A model generated the notes under the pieces. The model made no database searches. It saw only the letters and a program-made list of their open reading frames with translations, and was not told where the DNA came from. Position numbers and translations under genes: made by a program. Shown here one piece after another: positions 1 through 8,830 of a DNA stretch of 64,000 nt. The first letter of the stretch is position 1; the number at the start of each line of letters is the position of its first letter. The stretch is from positions 868,001-932,000 of the forward strand of contig NZ_CP042306.1 of assembly GCF_007859635.1 (NCBI RefSeq), in the 5' to 3' direction. The DNA comes from Sphingomonas panacisoli. GTDB taxonomy: Bacteria; Pseudomonadota; Alphaproteobacteria; Sphingomonadales; Sphingomonadaceae.

Positions 1-1587
1 TGGGCGCAGCCGACGCCGCGGGCCGCGCACCGGCTGCCGCCGCATCGCGAAATGGGCCGGCGGTCGGAAGCCGCCACGCATCCGTTCCGCACGATGCAAG
101 CCGACGATGGTGCGCGGCGCGGCGGAGCCTTGCCGGAGGTCGATGGTGGCGTCGGCTTGTTGGTGCTGGCTTACCGGCAAGGCCAGCGGGAGATCGTCTA
201 CGCCGCGAACGGCGAGGCGCTGGCGGCCGGGCTGACGCCGGGCCTGCCAGTGACGCAGGCGCGTGCCTTGTTTGCCGGTCTCGAGGTGCTGCCCGCGAAC
301 CTGGAAGCCGATCGGGCTGTACTGGACAGGCTGGCGATTCATGCGGTGCGGCACTGGACGCCGATCGCGGCGGTTGCGTCTCCCGACAGTCTCGTCCTCG
401 ACGTGAGCGGAACGACGCATCTGTTCGGCGGGGAAAAACGGTTTGCTCGCCGGCTTGTCGCCTTTCTGCACCGCATCGGTCTCACTGCCTGCGTCGCGAT
501 CGCGGACACGGCGGGGGCAGCGCATGCCCTGGCGCGATTTTCCGGTCGGACGGTGACGATCGCGCCGCCGGGTGGAACGACCGAGGCGATCGCGCCGCTG
601 CCGATCGCCGCGCTCAGGTTCGATGAGCCCGCGCTCGTCGCCGCGAAGCGGTTCGGATTCGAGCACGTCGTCGATCTCTTGCCGTTGCCGCGCGGACCGC
701 TCGCACGACGACTGAGCCGCGCCGCCATCGAGCGGCTCGATCAGGCGATCGGTCGTGTCGCCGAGCCGATCGAGAGCGTCGTGCCGTTCGAGGCGCCGGC
801 CGCCGAACGTCGGCTCCTCGAGCCGATCGGCACGCCCGAAGCGATCGGCCAGGTGATGAGCGATCTGGCGGGCGACCTTGCGAGGGAACTCAGGACGCAA
901 GGGCTGGGGGCGCGGCAGGTCGTGCTCAGGCTGGTGCGGATCGACGGAACCGAACAGGAGGTAGTCGTCGGGCTGGCGCGGGCGACGCGCGATCCGCGGC
1001 ATCTCGCGCGACTGCTGCAGCTTCGGCTCGAACAGATTGCGCCCGGCATGGGTATCGAAGGTGGCAGGCTCGTCGCGGCGCGCGCCGAGCCGCTCGGGGC
1101 GGAAGCCCTTGGCGCGATGCTCGCCGGCGAAGACGCGGCCAGCGATATGGCGCCCCTTATGGACCAGCTGGCGGGACGCATCGGTCATCGCGCGTTGTTC
1201 AAGACGTCGTTGATCGAGAGCGATGTCCCCGAGCGGGCGGTGGCGCAGGTGCCGCCCCTTTCGCAACCCGTCGGCTGGCCGGCGTGGCGGCGGCCGGCGC
1301 GCCTGTTGCACCGGCCGGAGCCGCTTGCTGCGGTCATCGCGTTGCTGCCCGACCAGCCGCCGCGCCGTTTTGCGTGGCGCGGTACCGTGCACGACGTGGT
1401 GGCCGGCGATGGGCCGGAGCGCATTCATGGCGAATGGTGGCGGCGCGACGGCGAAGTCTGGGCCGTGCGCGACTATTACCGCGTCGAAGACAAGGAAGGG
1501 CGCCGGTTCTGGGTGTTCCGGCGCGGCGACGGTGTCGAACCCGAGACCGGGGACTTGAGTTGGTGGATGCATGGAGCATTCGGATGA
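1..1587 (+). CDS. imuB: ImuB, Y-family DNA polymerase-like subunit (5' end outside window)
   Basis: ImuB is the catalytically inactive Y-family polymerase homologue that links DnaE2 and ImuA to the beta clamp in damage-induced mutagenesis. The frame is open from base 1, and the segment leading into REMGRRSEAA resembles the N-terminal third of sphingomonad ImuB proteins. I therefore read this as a partial gene whose start lies upstream, rather than starting at the ATG at 52. The palm-like stretch VLDVSGTTHLFGGE is ImuB-type, and a DnaE2 gene follows. The stop overlaps the next ATG (ATGA), so the genes are probably translationally coupled. ImuA would be expected just upstream, out of view. Confidence 0.9.
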   Translation, partial: WAQPTPRAAHRLPPHREMGRRSEAATHPFRTMQADDGARRGGALPEVDGGVGLLVLAYRQGQREIVYAANGEALAAGLTPGLPVTQARALFAGLEVLPANLEADRAVLDRLAIHAVRHWTPIAAVASPDSLVLDVSGTTHLFGGEKRFARRLVAFLHRIGLTACVAIADTAGAAHALARFSGRTVTIAPPGGTTEAIAPLPIAALRFDEPALVAAKRFGFEHVVDLLPLPRGPLARRLSRAAIERLDQAIGRVAEPIESVVPFEAPAAERRLLEPIGTPEAIGQVMSDLAGDLARELRTQGLGARQVVLRLVRIDGTEQEVVVGLARATRDPRHLARLLQLRLEQIAPGMGIEGGRLVAARAEPLGAEALGAMLAGEDAASDMAPLMDQLAGRIGHRALFKTSLIESDVPERAVAQVPPLSQPVGWPAWRRPARLLHRPEPLAAVIALLPDQPPRRFAWRGTVHDVVAGDGPERIHGEWWRRDGEVWAVRDYYRVEDKEGRRFWVFRRGDGVEPETGDLSWWMHGAFG

Positions 1588-2054
1588 CCCAACGCGACCC
1601 TGCACGCATACCCGCGACGAGCCTGATATTCGGCTACGGCCCGATGCTGCCTTTGGTGGCGGCCGCGATCGCGGCGTGGTGGCTGCCGCCGCCATGGCCC
1701 GATCTCGCGACCGACCTGGCCATTATCTGGGCTGCCTCTCTGCTCGTCTTCGTCGGCGGCGTCCGGCGCGGGTTCGGATTTGGCATGCCCGGGGCTTCGA
1801 CGCGCGTGGCGACCATCGCCATGCTGCTCTATTTCGTGCCGGGCACGGTTGCGCTGGTGCTCGATGCCTTCGGGCAAATTGCGGCCGGGCTCGGGTTCAC
1901 CATAACGGGTTTTGTGCTGGTCGGGCTGCTCGACCCGCGGGCCGCTCGGTACGGACAGGCGCCGGCTCATTTCGCCCGGTTGCGCCCGCCGCAAATGGCG
2001 CTCGGCGCGTGCTGCCTGGCGGCGTTGCTCGCGCGCCTGCTGGCGGCGGGCTGA
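1584..2054 (+). CDS. DUF3429 family membrane protein
   Basis: A 156-residue protein starts at the ATG overlapping the imuB stop codon. It begins with FGYGPMLPLVAAAIAAW-type sequence and has four or five hydrophobic segments, which suits the DUF3429 family of small integral membrane proteins of unknown function. It sits between imuB and dnaE2 with only 3 nt before dnaE2. It is therefore probably co-transcribed with the SOS mutagenesis genes. A membrane protein inside this cassette is unusual, since imuB and dnaE2 are normally adjacent. Family assignment is by recognition of the N-terminal pattern; no function is implied. Confidence 0.7.
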   Translation: MTQRDPARIPATSLIFGYGPMLPLVAAAIAAWWLPPPWPDLATDLAIIWAASLLVFVGGVRRGFGFGMPGASTRVATIAMLLYFVPGTVALVLDAFGQIAAGLGFTITGFVLVGLLDPRAARYGQAPAHFARLRPPQMALGACCLAALLARLLAAG

Positions 2055-2057
2055 CCG

Positions 2058-5000
2058 ATGGCGCGCTACGTCGAACTTCAGGCGACCAGCCATTTCTCGT
2101 TCCTGCGGGGCGCGTCCAGTCCCGAGGAACTGTTCGCGGCCGCGGCGTTGCTCGGTCATACCGCGCTCGGCCTGACCGATCTCGGCACGGTCGCGGGGAT
2201 GGTCCGCGGCTGGGAAGGCCAGAAGGCGACCGGGGTACGGCTCATTCCCGGCACGCGCATCGTGCTCGACGATGGCCGGCAACTCCTGCTCTTCCCGACA
2301 AACCGCACGGCCTGGTCGCGGATGACGCGGTTGCTGACGGTCGGCAAGGCGCGCGCCGGCAAAGGCGGATGCGATCTGCGCTGGGTCGATGTGGCAACGC
2401 ATGCCGAGGGGCTCGTCGCCATTTTGCTGCCGGATCAACCGGGTGTCACGCTCGATCGCGACCTTGCCGACCTGCGCGACGTGTTCGGCAGGCGGGGCTA
2501 TCTTGCGCTGACGCTGCGCCGCCGCCCCGACGATATGGCGCGCGTTCATGCGCTTGCGGCTCAAGCAGCTCGGGCGGGTGTCCGGGCGGTGGTCACGGGC
2601 GATGTGCTCTATCACGCGCCCGAGGCGCGGCTGTTGCAGGACGTGCTGACCGCGATCCGCGAAGGCACGACGGTCGACCGGCTCGGGTACCGCGGCGAAC
2701 GGCATGGTGATCGGCATCTGAAAAGCCCTGAGGAAATGGAGAGACGGTTCGCCGCGTTCCCCGACGCGGTGCAGGCAACCGCCGATATCGTAGCGGCCTG
2801 CACCTTCGATCTCGGCGAGCTAAGTTACCAATACCCGCACGAACGCGTGCTCGAGGGGCTGACCGCGCAAGAAGCGCTCGAGCGGCTGTCGCGCGAAGCC
2901 GCCGAGCGGATGTTTCCTGAGGGCGTACCGCAAGCCCATGCCGATCAGATCACCCATGAACTCACGCTCATCGGGAAACTTAACTATGCGCCTTACTTTC
3001 TGACCGTGAACGCGATCGTCGCCGAGGCGCGCCGCCGCGGGATTCTGTGTCAGGGGCGTGGTTCGGCAGCCAATAGCTGCGTGTGTTTCGTGCTCGGCAT
3101 CACCTCGATCGATCCGATCAAGCACGAATTGCTGTTCGAGCGCTTCGTCTCGGGCGAGCGGCCCGAGCCCCCCGATATCGACGTCGACTTCGAGCACGAG
3201 CGGCGCGAGGAAATCATTCAGTGGATTCACCAGACCTACGGCCGCGACCGTTCGGCGCTGACCGCGGTCGTCACGCGATTTCGCGCGCGCGGCGCGATCC
3301 GCGAGGTCGGCAAGGCGTTGGGCCTGCCCGAAGACCTGACCGCCTCGTTGTCGGGGCTGGTCTGGGGCTGGTCGGTCGAGGGGGTCGGCGAGAAGCAGGC
3401 GAGGGAGCTCAACCTCAATCTTAACGACCGGCGGTTGCGGCTCGCGCTCGATCTCGCGAGCAAGCTGATCGGCACGCCGCGGCATCTCTCGCAGCATCCC
3501 GGCGGATTTGTCCTCACGCACGACCGGCTCGACGATCTCGTGCCCATCGAGCCGGCAGCGATGGCCGACCGTCAGGTCATCGAATGGGACAAGGACGATA
3601 TCGACGCCTTGAAATTCATGAAGGTCGACGTGCTGGGCTTGGGCATGCTCGGCTGCATGAACCGCGCGTTCAACTTGCTCGAGCAGGAGAAGGGCATCCG
3701 GGTCACGATGGCCGACCTCCAGGACGACGATCCTGAGGTCTACAAGATGATCCAGAAGGCCGACACGCTCGGTACCTTCCAGATCGAAAGCCGCGCGCAG
3801 ATGTCGATGCTGCCGCGCATGAAGCCCAAGCAATTCTACGATCTCGTGATCGAGGTTGCGATCGTGCGGCCCGGGCCGATCCAGGGCGATATGGTCCATC
3901 CCTATCTTCGCCGCCGCGAAGGCAAGGAGCGGCCCGAGTATCCGAAAGCCGAATTACGCGCGGTGCTCGAAAAGACGCTCGGTGTGCCGCTGTTTCAGGA
4001 ACAGGCGATGAAGGTCGCGATCGTCGGCGCCGGGTTCACGCCGGCCGAGGCCGACCAGCTGCGGCGCGCCATGTCGACCTTCAAGCTGACCGGCGGGGTC
4101 AGCCATTTCTACGACAAGCTGGTCGGCGGCATGGTCGCAAGGGGCTATCCGCAGGATTTCGCCGAACGTACGTTCAAACAGATCGAGGGGTTCGGCAGCT
4201 ACGGCTTCCCGGAAAGTCACGCGGCGTCGTTCGCCAAGATCGCCTACGCGTCGTGCTGGGTGAAACATCATCATCCTGACGTGTTCTGTGCCGCTTTGCT
4301 CAACGCGCAGCCGATGGGATTCTACGCGCCCGCGCAGATCGTGCAGGATGCGCAGAAGCACGGTGTGGAGGTACTGCCGGTCTGTATCAACAAGAGCCGC
4401 TGGGACTGCACGCTCGAACCTGTCGGCAATCGGCTCGCGGTGCGGCTGGGCTTTCGCCAGGTGCGATCGCTCGCCAACCTGCATGGCGCGGCGATCGTGT
4501 CGGCGCGCGGCGAGGTGCCGTTCGGGTCCGTCGAGGAAGTGTGGCGGCGGGCCGGCGTGCCGCGCGCCGCGATCGAACGGCTTGCCGAGGCCGACGCCTT
4601 CCACGCGCTCAGCGAAGACCGGCGTCAGGGGCTGTGGAAGGTGAGGGGGCTCGGTGAGGCGCCGCTGCCGCTGTTTGCGGCGGCCGACGAGCGCGAAGCC
4701 GAATTCAGCTCCGAAGGTGTGGAGGAAAGCGTCGCGCTCGTGCCGATGACCGATGGCCGCGAAGTGGTGGAGGATTATCGCACCACGCAATTGTCGTTGC
4801 GGGCGCATCCGGTGTCGTTTCTGCGTGAGGAATTGACCAGCCGGCGGATGGTCACGTGCGCCGAGCTACTGTCGATCAAGGACGGCCGCCATGTCGCGGT
4901 CGCCGGGGTCATTCTCGTCCGCCAGAAGCCCGGCAGTGCCAAGGGCGTGCTGTTCATCACCATCGAGGACGAAACCGGTGTCGCGCAGGGCATCATCTGG

Positions 5001-5318
5001 CCCGACCGGTTCGAGAAATATCGGCGCGTGTTGATGTCGTCGTCGATGGTCAGCATGACGGGTCGCCTGCAGAAAGAAGGCGAGGTGGTCCACGTCATCG
5101 TCGACCGCATCGACGATTTGACGCCGTTGTTGCGCCAGGTCGGATCAATGGACTTTCCGCATCGGCCGGGCAGGGCGGATGGCGCGACGCATAGCGGCAG
5201 TCCGGATCGCGGCGACGCCGGCTGGGTGCCAAAACCGGCGGCGCACTATCACCCGCCGTTCGCGGGCGGCGCCGATCCCGAAGACCTGATCAGGGTCCGA
5301 AGTCACGATTTCCATTGA
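2058..5318 (+). CDS. dnaE2: Error-prone DNA polymerase DnaE2 (ImuC)
   Basis: This C-family polymerase alpha subunit performs damage-tolerant, mutagenic synthesis together with ImuA and ImuB. At 1086 aa it has the usual DnaE2 length. The N-terminal PHP domain begins with [20 protein letters not shown]. The palm carries the acidic motif [15 protein letters not shown] near residue 372, and an OB-fold lies near residues 940-1010. The C-terminus is short compared with replicative DnaE1 and lacks the long tau-binding tail, as usual for DnaE2. The gene is co-directional with imuB and the DUF3429 gene with minimal spacing, implying one LexA-type SOS operon whose promoter lies outside the window. Confidence 0.97.
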   Translation: MARYVELQATSHFSFLRGASSPEELFAAAALLGHTALGLTDLGTVAGMVRGWEGQKATGVRLIPGTRIVLDDGRQLLLFPTNRTAWSRMTRLLTVGKARAGKGGCDLRWVDVATHAEGLVAILLPDQPGVTLDRDLADLRDVFGRRGYLALTLRRRPDDMARVHALAAQAARAGVRAVVTGDVLYHAPEARLLQDVLTAIREGTTVDRLGYRGERHGDRHLKSPEEMERRFAAFPDAVQATADIVAACTFDLGELSYQYPHERVLEGLTAQEALERLSREAAERMFPEGVPQAHADQITHELTLIGKLNYAPYFLTVNAIVAEARRRGILCQGRGSAANSCVCFVLGITSIDPIKHELLFERFVSGERPEPPDIDVDFEHERREEIIQWIHQTYGRDRSALTAVVTRFRARGAIREVGKALGLPEDLTASLSGLVWGWSVEGVGEKQARELNLNLNDRRLRLALDLASKLIGTPRHLSQHPGGFVLTHDRLDDLVPIEPAAMADRQVIEWDKDDIDALKFMKVDVLGLGMLGCMNRAFNLLEQEKGIRVTMADLQDDDPEVYKMIQKADTLGTFQIESRAQMSMLPRMKPKQFYDLVIEVAIVRPGPIQGDMVHPYLRRREGKERPEYPKAELRAVLEKTLGVPLFQEQAMKVAIVGAGFTPAEADQLRRAMSTFKLTGGVSHFYDKLVGGMVARGYPQDFAERTFKQIEGFGSYGFPESHAASFAKIAYASCWVKHHHPDVFCAALLNAQPMGFYAPAQIVQDAQKHGVEVLPVCINKSRWDCTLEPVGNRLAVRLGFRQVRSLANLHGAAIVSARGEVPFGSVEEVWRRAGVPRAAIERLAEADAFHALSEDRRQGLWKVRGLGEAPLPLFAAADEREAEFSSEGVEESVALVPMTDGREVVEDYRTTQLSLRAHPVSFLREELTSRRMVTCAELLSIKDGRHVAVAGVILVRQKPGSAKGVLFITIEDETGVAQGIIWPDRFEKYRRVLMSSSMVSMTGRLQKEGEVVHVIVDRIDDLTPLLRQVGSMDFPHRPGRADGATHSGSPDRGDAGWVPKPAAHYHPPFAGGADPEDLIRVRSHDFH

Positions 5319-5319
5319 G

Positions 5320-5613
5320 ATGGCGGCTTATCTGTCGCGCCATCAGCGCATTATCATCGATCTCGCGATCCGCATCTTGCGCTCGGCGATGACGCGTTCG
5401 ACCGGCGCCAGGGTCGATACGATCGAGGTTCGGCTCGCGCTGCGTTGTCTGCTCCCGCATTGCCGCGAGCGCTGGCCGCTCGACATGTTTTGGGATGCCG
5501 CCAGCGGAGACAATGACATCGGCCGGGCCCAAGGATGTACCGCCGGGTTCAATGGTATCGTTCGCCAGTTGCGGATGGCCGGCGCGCACGGCGAGCAGAC
5601 ACCGGGCACATGA
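5320..5613 (+). CDS. Small hypothetical protein downstream of dnaE2
   Basis: The ATG lies one base after the dnaE2 stop and encodes 97 aa. The middle part, with CRERWPLDMFW followed by NDIGRAQGCTAGFNGIVRQL, is tryptophan- and charge-patterned like a folded protein and differs from the low-complexity shadows in other frames. I do not recognise a family. The tight spacing suggests co-expression with dnaE2. An antisense frame covers the same bases but has a less protein-like composition. It could alternatively be non-coding. Confidence 0.5.
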   Translation: MAAYLSRHQRIIIDLAIRILRSAMTRSTGARVDTIEVRLALRCLLPHCRERWPLDMFWDAASGDNDIGRAQGCTAGFNGIVRQLRMAGAHGEQTPGT

Positions 5614-5738
5614 TGGGCGGGCAGGGCGGGGGGTATCGCTGCACATCGGGGCGCCTCGCCATCGTGCTCGTTACGCGTGATAGCGACGTGGAGCAGATTG
5701 ACCTTGCCACGTTCGCCCGCGACCGCGAGAATCGCACG

Positions 5739-6672
5739 ATGCGCACCGATCTCGATCACCTTCCGGAGAAACAGCAAGACGAGCTGCGGCGAACGGTCAC
5801 GATCCTACGCGAAGAATTCGACAAGGCGATCGCGACCGCGACGCAGCCGTGGAAGAAGAACGGCAAGATCCTCAAGATCATTCTGTTCGGCAGCTACGCA
5901 CGCGACGATTGGGTCGATGAGCCTGAGAACGGCTATCAATCTGACTTCGATCTGCTGATCGTCGTCAGCCACCCCGATCTAACCGACATAGCCAACTACT
6001 GGTACGTCGCCGACGATCGGATTCTGCACGACGATGCGATCGAGCGGCAGGTCAATATCATCGTCCACTCACTGGACGAGGTGAACCAGTCGCTGACGCG
6101 GGGCGAATATTTCTGGGTCGATATCGCGTGACGGAATTGCGTTGTACGAGTTGCCCGGAAGTGCACTGGCGACGCCGCAGGCGCTGACCTCGGCGGACGC
6201 GTATGAAATGGCGTCGCGGTATTTCAGCGGCAAGCTGGCCGACTTGGATCGCTGGATAAAGACCGCAGAAATTCAACTAGAGCTTTCCAGCGACGACCAG
6301 GGGTTTCGAAAGCTGGCAGCCTTCAACCTACATCAGGCAACCGAGACCGCATACGCTTGCTACTTGCTGACGCGGACACTCTACTTTCCGCGATCCCACA
6401 ATATCAAATTCTTGAGATCCATTTCTGAAGACAAAAATGGGCGCCTCATAAGCGCTTGGCAGCGATCAAATCGCGAAGAAAGACGTCGGTTTGAGCTGCT
6501 GAAACGCGCCTACGTCGAGGCACGGTACTCGGATCAGTATGAGATTTCAGAAAGCGATCTGTCTTGGCTCGCAGACAGTGTCTTGCGCCTTCGGGACGCG
6601 GTAGAGGCGATTTGTCGAGAACGGCTTTCCGAATTGCGAACCGCTGCGGGTCTACAGTCGCCTATGACGTAG
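5739..6672 (+). pseudogene. Nucleotidyltransferase-HEPN protein, split by frameshift
   Basis: Two adjacent frames together encode one NTase-HEPN protein. The first part (ATG 5739, stop 6129-6131) has the nucleotidyltransferase motif FGSYARDDWVD followed by SDFDLLIVV, the GS and DxD metal-site pattern. The second part continues with RDGIALYEL and a helical HEPN domain (NLHQATETAYACYLLTRTLY). Homologues I know run VDI-x-RDGIALYE without interruption. Here GATATCGCG is followed directly by TGACGG, consistent with loss of a CG dinucleotide near 6125-6129. Family members are single-chain proteins of about 300 aa. HEPN domains are often RNases or RNA-binding modules. The split may be a real mutation, a sequencing error or two separately translated chains. 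Confidence 0.75.
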
Positions 6673-6745
6673 ATTGGGCCGACTGCCGACTGGCGGCTTT
6701 TTGCCCGACTGCCCTGTAAGCAGCCGCCTCCTAGTATGAAGTACC

Positions 6746-7216
6746 CTAGCGCTCGACGGTGTCGCGTTTCATCGGTGCGAGCTTGGCAAGGAAGCGGTTC
6801 TGCGCGAACCAGGGCACGCCTTCCTTGCGCATTGCAGCCTGCAGATTTTCGACGAGCGCTCCAACGTCCGCGCTCTGGATGCCCAAATCCTTGTGCGCTT
6901 CCTTCATCGTTCGGCCGCTATAGTCGCAGCCACCGTTGAGGATGAAGCAGAACTGCTCCTTGAGCGTGCGGCGAAGGCGGACGACGTCCTGTGCCTTGAA
7001 GATGTCGGCGATCCGCTTATCGACAACGAGGTGATCGACGAGATCATCTACGATGCGATTGATGCCGTCGCGTCCGTGAAATGCCTTGAGCATTTCGTCC
7101 CCGGAAAACGGCTTGGCACCGGCATTGGCGTTGGACTGGGTGTAGCGCTCGACCGGCTCCTCACCTGGAGGGACAGTCTGAACAGCGGCGGCGGCGGCGA
7201 GAATTATGGACAGCAT
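6746..7216 (-). CDS. Group I truncated haemoglobin, exported
   Basis: This 156-residue protein starts at 7216, preceded by GAGGGA, rather than at the earlier in-frame start at 7294. Its N-terminus (LSIILAAAAAVQTVPPG) looks like a signal peptide or anchor. The globin core starts near residue 45 (GRDGINRIVDDLVDHLVVDK), and MKEAHKDLGI provides the likely proximal haem histidine. Truncated haemoglobins bind O2 and NO and often serve in NO detoxification or redox sensing. It lies 13 nt downstream of the DUF3034 gene and is presumably co-transcribed. It faces a cupredoxin-like and GGDEF/EAL pair, a neighbourhood I have seen in other proteobacteria. Confidence 0.88.
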   Translation of the reverse strand: MLSIILAAAAAVQTVPPGEEPVERYTQSNANAGAKPFSGDEMLKAFHGRDGINRIVDDLVDHLVVDKRIADIFKAQDVVRLRRTLKEQFCFILNGGCDYSGRTMKEAHKDLGIQSADVGALVENLQAAMRKEGVPWFAQNRFLAKLAPMKRDTVER

Positions 7217-7229
7217 AGAAATCCCTCGA

Positions 7230-8111
7230 TCAAAAGCCGCCCTGTAGGGACAAAAATGCGCCGCGCTGGCTGCGGAAAGTAGCGATATCGCCAAGGTCGG
7301 TATAGGCCGCAGTCAAGGTGATGTTGCGCATGAGCGACCACGCCGCAAACAGATCATAGCCTCCCTGTTCGCGTGCGAAGCCGAGATTGTCGGGCTTGGA
7401 CCGATATTCCGCGCCGATCACCAGCCGGGGCGTCAATAGCACAGCCGCGGATCCTTCAAATTGCGGACGATATCGATCCACCTTGTCGCCGCCGAAGCCA
7501 AGCAGGCCAAACTGATTGGCCTTGGTAAGGCGCATCGTGGCGTCGAGCACCAAGCTCTTCGACAGAACCACCTTGGTCGCCGCAACGTAGAAATCGGTGC
7601 CGCGCGACTGACGGCCACCGACCGCGCGGATGATCGCGCCTTGATTGGCTAGCTTGTACTGAACGCCGATCGCGATCTGGGGCAGAATGCGGTCCTGATC
7701 GTAAACTGCATCGCCGATGATCCGCACCTTCGCACCGATAACGTTCTGGTCGAACCGGAAGTTACGGCCGAGCCCCAACGCCGCGCCAGCCTTTCGTGTA
7801 TCGAAAGTTATATGCTGGAAGGACACCTCGACGCGGTCACGCCATCCAATCTTCCCCCCGATCGCGGTGAGGTTGAAGTCCGTCAGTGGAACGTCGGTGA
7901 TGTTGACGCTGGCACCGATCCCGGCATCCGTTTCATTGCCGGTGATGACCGCCCAGGTGGCAAGGCCGCCGCCGGCCGCGCCCTCGACGCTGGTGACGCC
8001 GCCGGTTAGCACAAGCTTGCCGCCAGAGCGCATTTCGTCTGCATGCGCCGACGAGGCCGCCGCGAGAAGGGCGATCGCAATTGTCACGGCGTAAGTCTTG
8101 ACTGTCCGCAT
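7230..8111 (-). CDS. DUF3034 family outer-membrane porin-like protein
   Basis: A 293-residue protein with a clear signal peptide ending near residue 24 (SSAHA). Alternating amphipathic beta segments follow, and it ends in an aromatic Phe (LSLQGGF), as outer-membrane barrels do. The pattern KLVLTGGVTSVEGAAGGGL is typical of DUF3034. Function is unknown. The conserved linkage to truncated haemoglobin and a methylamine-utilisation-type cupredoxin suggests a role around small redox-active solutes, which is inference. It is the first gene of a minus-strand pair and is divergent from the cupredoxin gene across about 110 nt of AT-rich intergenic DNA. Confidence 0.85.
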   Translation of the reverse strand: MRTVKTYAVTIAIALLAAASSAHADEMRSGGKLVLTGGVTSVEGAAGGGLATWAVITGNETDAGIGASVNITDVPLTDFNLTAIGGKIGWRDRVEVSFQHITFDTRKAGAALGLGRNFRFDQNVIGAKVRIIGDAVYDQDRILPQIAIGVQYKLANQGAIIRAVGGRQSRGTDFYVAATKVVLSKSLVLDATMRLTKANQFGLLGFGGDKVDRYRPQFEGSAAVLLTPRLVIGAEYRSKPDNLGFAREQGGYDLFAAWSLMRNITLTAAYTDLGDIATFRSQRGAFLSLQGGF

Positions 8112-8224
8112 GATCTGCGAGGATTCCGCCCTTTGTGTGATGCGGGTTAATCTCCAAAACTGGTTAATTTCTTAACAATATCGGGTTTATGAATTGCCAA
8201 CCCTGGCGAGGGTAAGGAGCGGTT

Positions 8225-8830
8225 ATGCGTATACTTTTTCCGTGCCTTGCGGCCGTGGTCGCGGCGCTAGCGCCAGTATCGGCGTCCGCCGCATCGGCAA
8301 CGATCACGGTGCGCGGAGCGGACGGCCAGCCGCTAGTCGGCGCGGTGGTGATGATCGAGATGGCCCGCCCACCGGCAGGACCGATTAAGTTTCCCTGGCC
8401 CTATGTCATGGCGCAGCAGAACATCGCGTTCGTACCGCATGTGCTGATCGTCCCGGTCGGCGCCACGGTATCGTTCCCCAACCGCGACAAGGTCCGTCAT
8501 CACGTCTACTCGTTTTCTGGCGCCAAAAAATTCGACATGAAGCTTTATGGTCGCGACGAAACGCGCGCCGTGACCTTCGACAAAGAGGGTGTCGTAACCC
8601 TTGGCTGCAATATCCATGACGCGATGAGTGCTTTCATCATCGTCGTCGATACGCCGTTCGCGGCGCAGACCGATACCAGCGGGCGCGTGACCATCGCCAA
8701 CGTGCCGGTGGGTGCGGCGACGATCCGCGTCTGGTATCCTTCGGCCCGCGCCCCAGAAAACATGCTGACGCAACCGGCGGCGGTGACCGCCACAGGCCTG
8801 GACGCGACTTACACAATCCGGCCGCGGTGA
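8225..8830 (+). CDS. Cupredoxin-like periplasmic protein (methylamine-utilisation type)
   Basis: A 201-aa exported protein with signal peptide MRILFPCLAAVVAAL through ASAAS. The region FPNRDKVRHHVYSFS and the later LGCNIHDAM provide His, Cys, His and Met in the order expected of a type-1 copper site in plastocyanin-like folds. A carboxypeptidase-regulatory-like beta domain follows. Such proteins are commonly labelled methylamine utilisation protein although no mau genes are present here. The stop overlaps the GTG of the following GGDEF/EAL gene by 4 nt, so the two are translationally coupled. A periplasmic copper sensor feeding a c-di-GMP enzyme is a plausible reading. Confidence 0.82.
   Translation: MRILFPCLAAVVAALAPVSASAASATITVRGADGQPLVGAVVMIEMARPPAGPIKFPWPYVMAQQNIAFVPHVLIVPVGATVSFPNRDKVRHHVYSFSGAKKFDMKLYGRDETRAVTFDKEGVVTLGCNIHDAMSAFIIVVDTPFAAQTDTSGRVTIANVPVGAATIRVWYPSARAPENMLTQPAAVTATGLDATYTIRPR

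Noticed and set aside
1571-2710. 379-codon plus-strand frame over the DUF3429/dnaE2 junction
   Set aside because: Out of frame with both recognised proteins and strongly Arg-rich.
1476-2717. 413-codon minus-strand frame across imuB, DUF3429 and dnaE2
   Set aside because: High-GC shadow of real genes; Arg/Gln-rich composition with no domain.
5343-5777. 144-codon minus-strand frame after dnaE2
   Set aside because: Overlaps the better supported plus-strand small ORF and the nucleotidyltransferase start; composition is shadow-like.
8146-8177. TTAA motifs before the cupredoxin gene as CtrA sites
   Set aside because: Spacing between TTAA halves is 4 or more than 10 nt, not the required 7.
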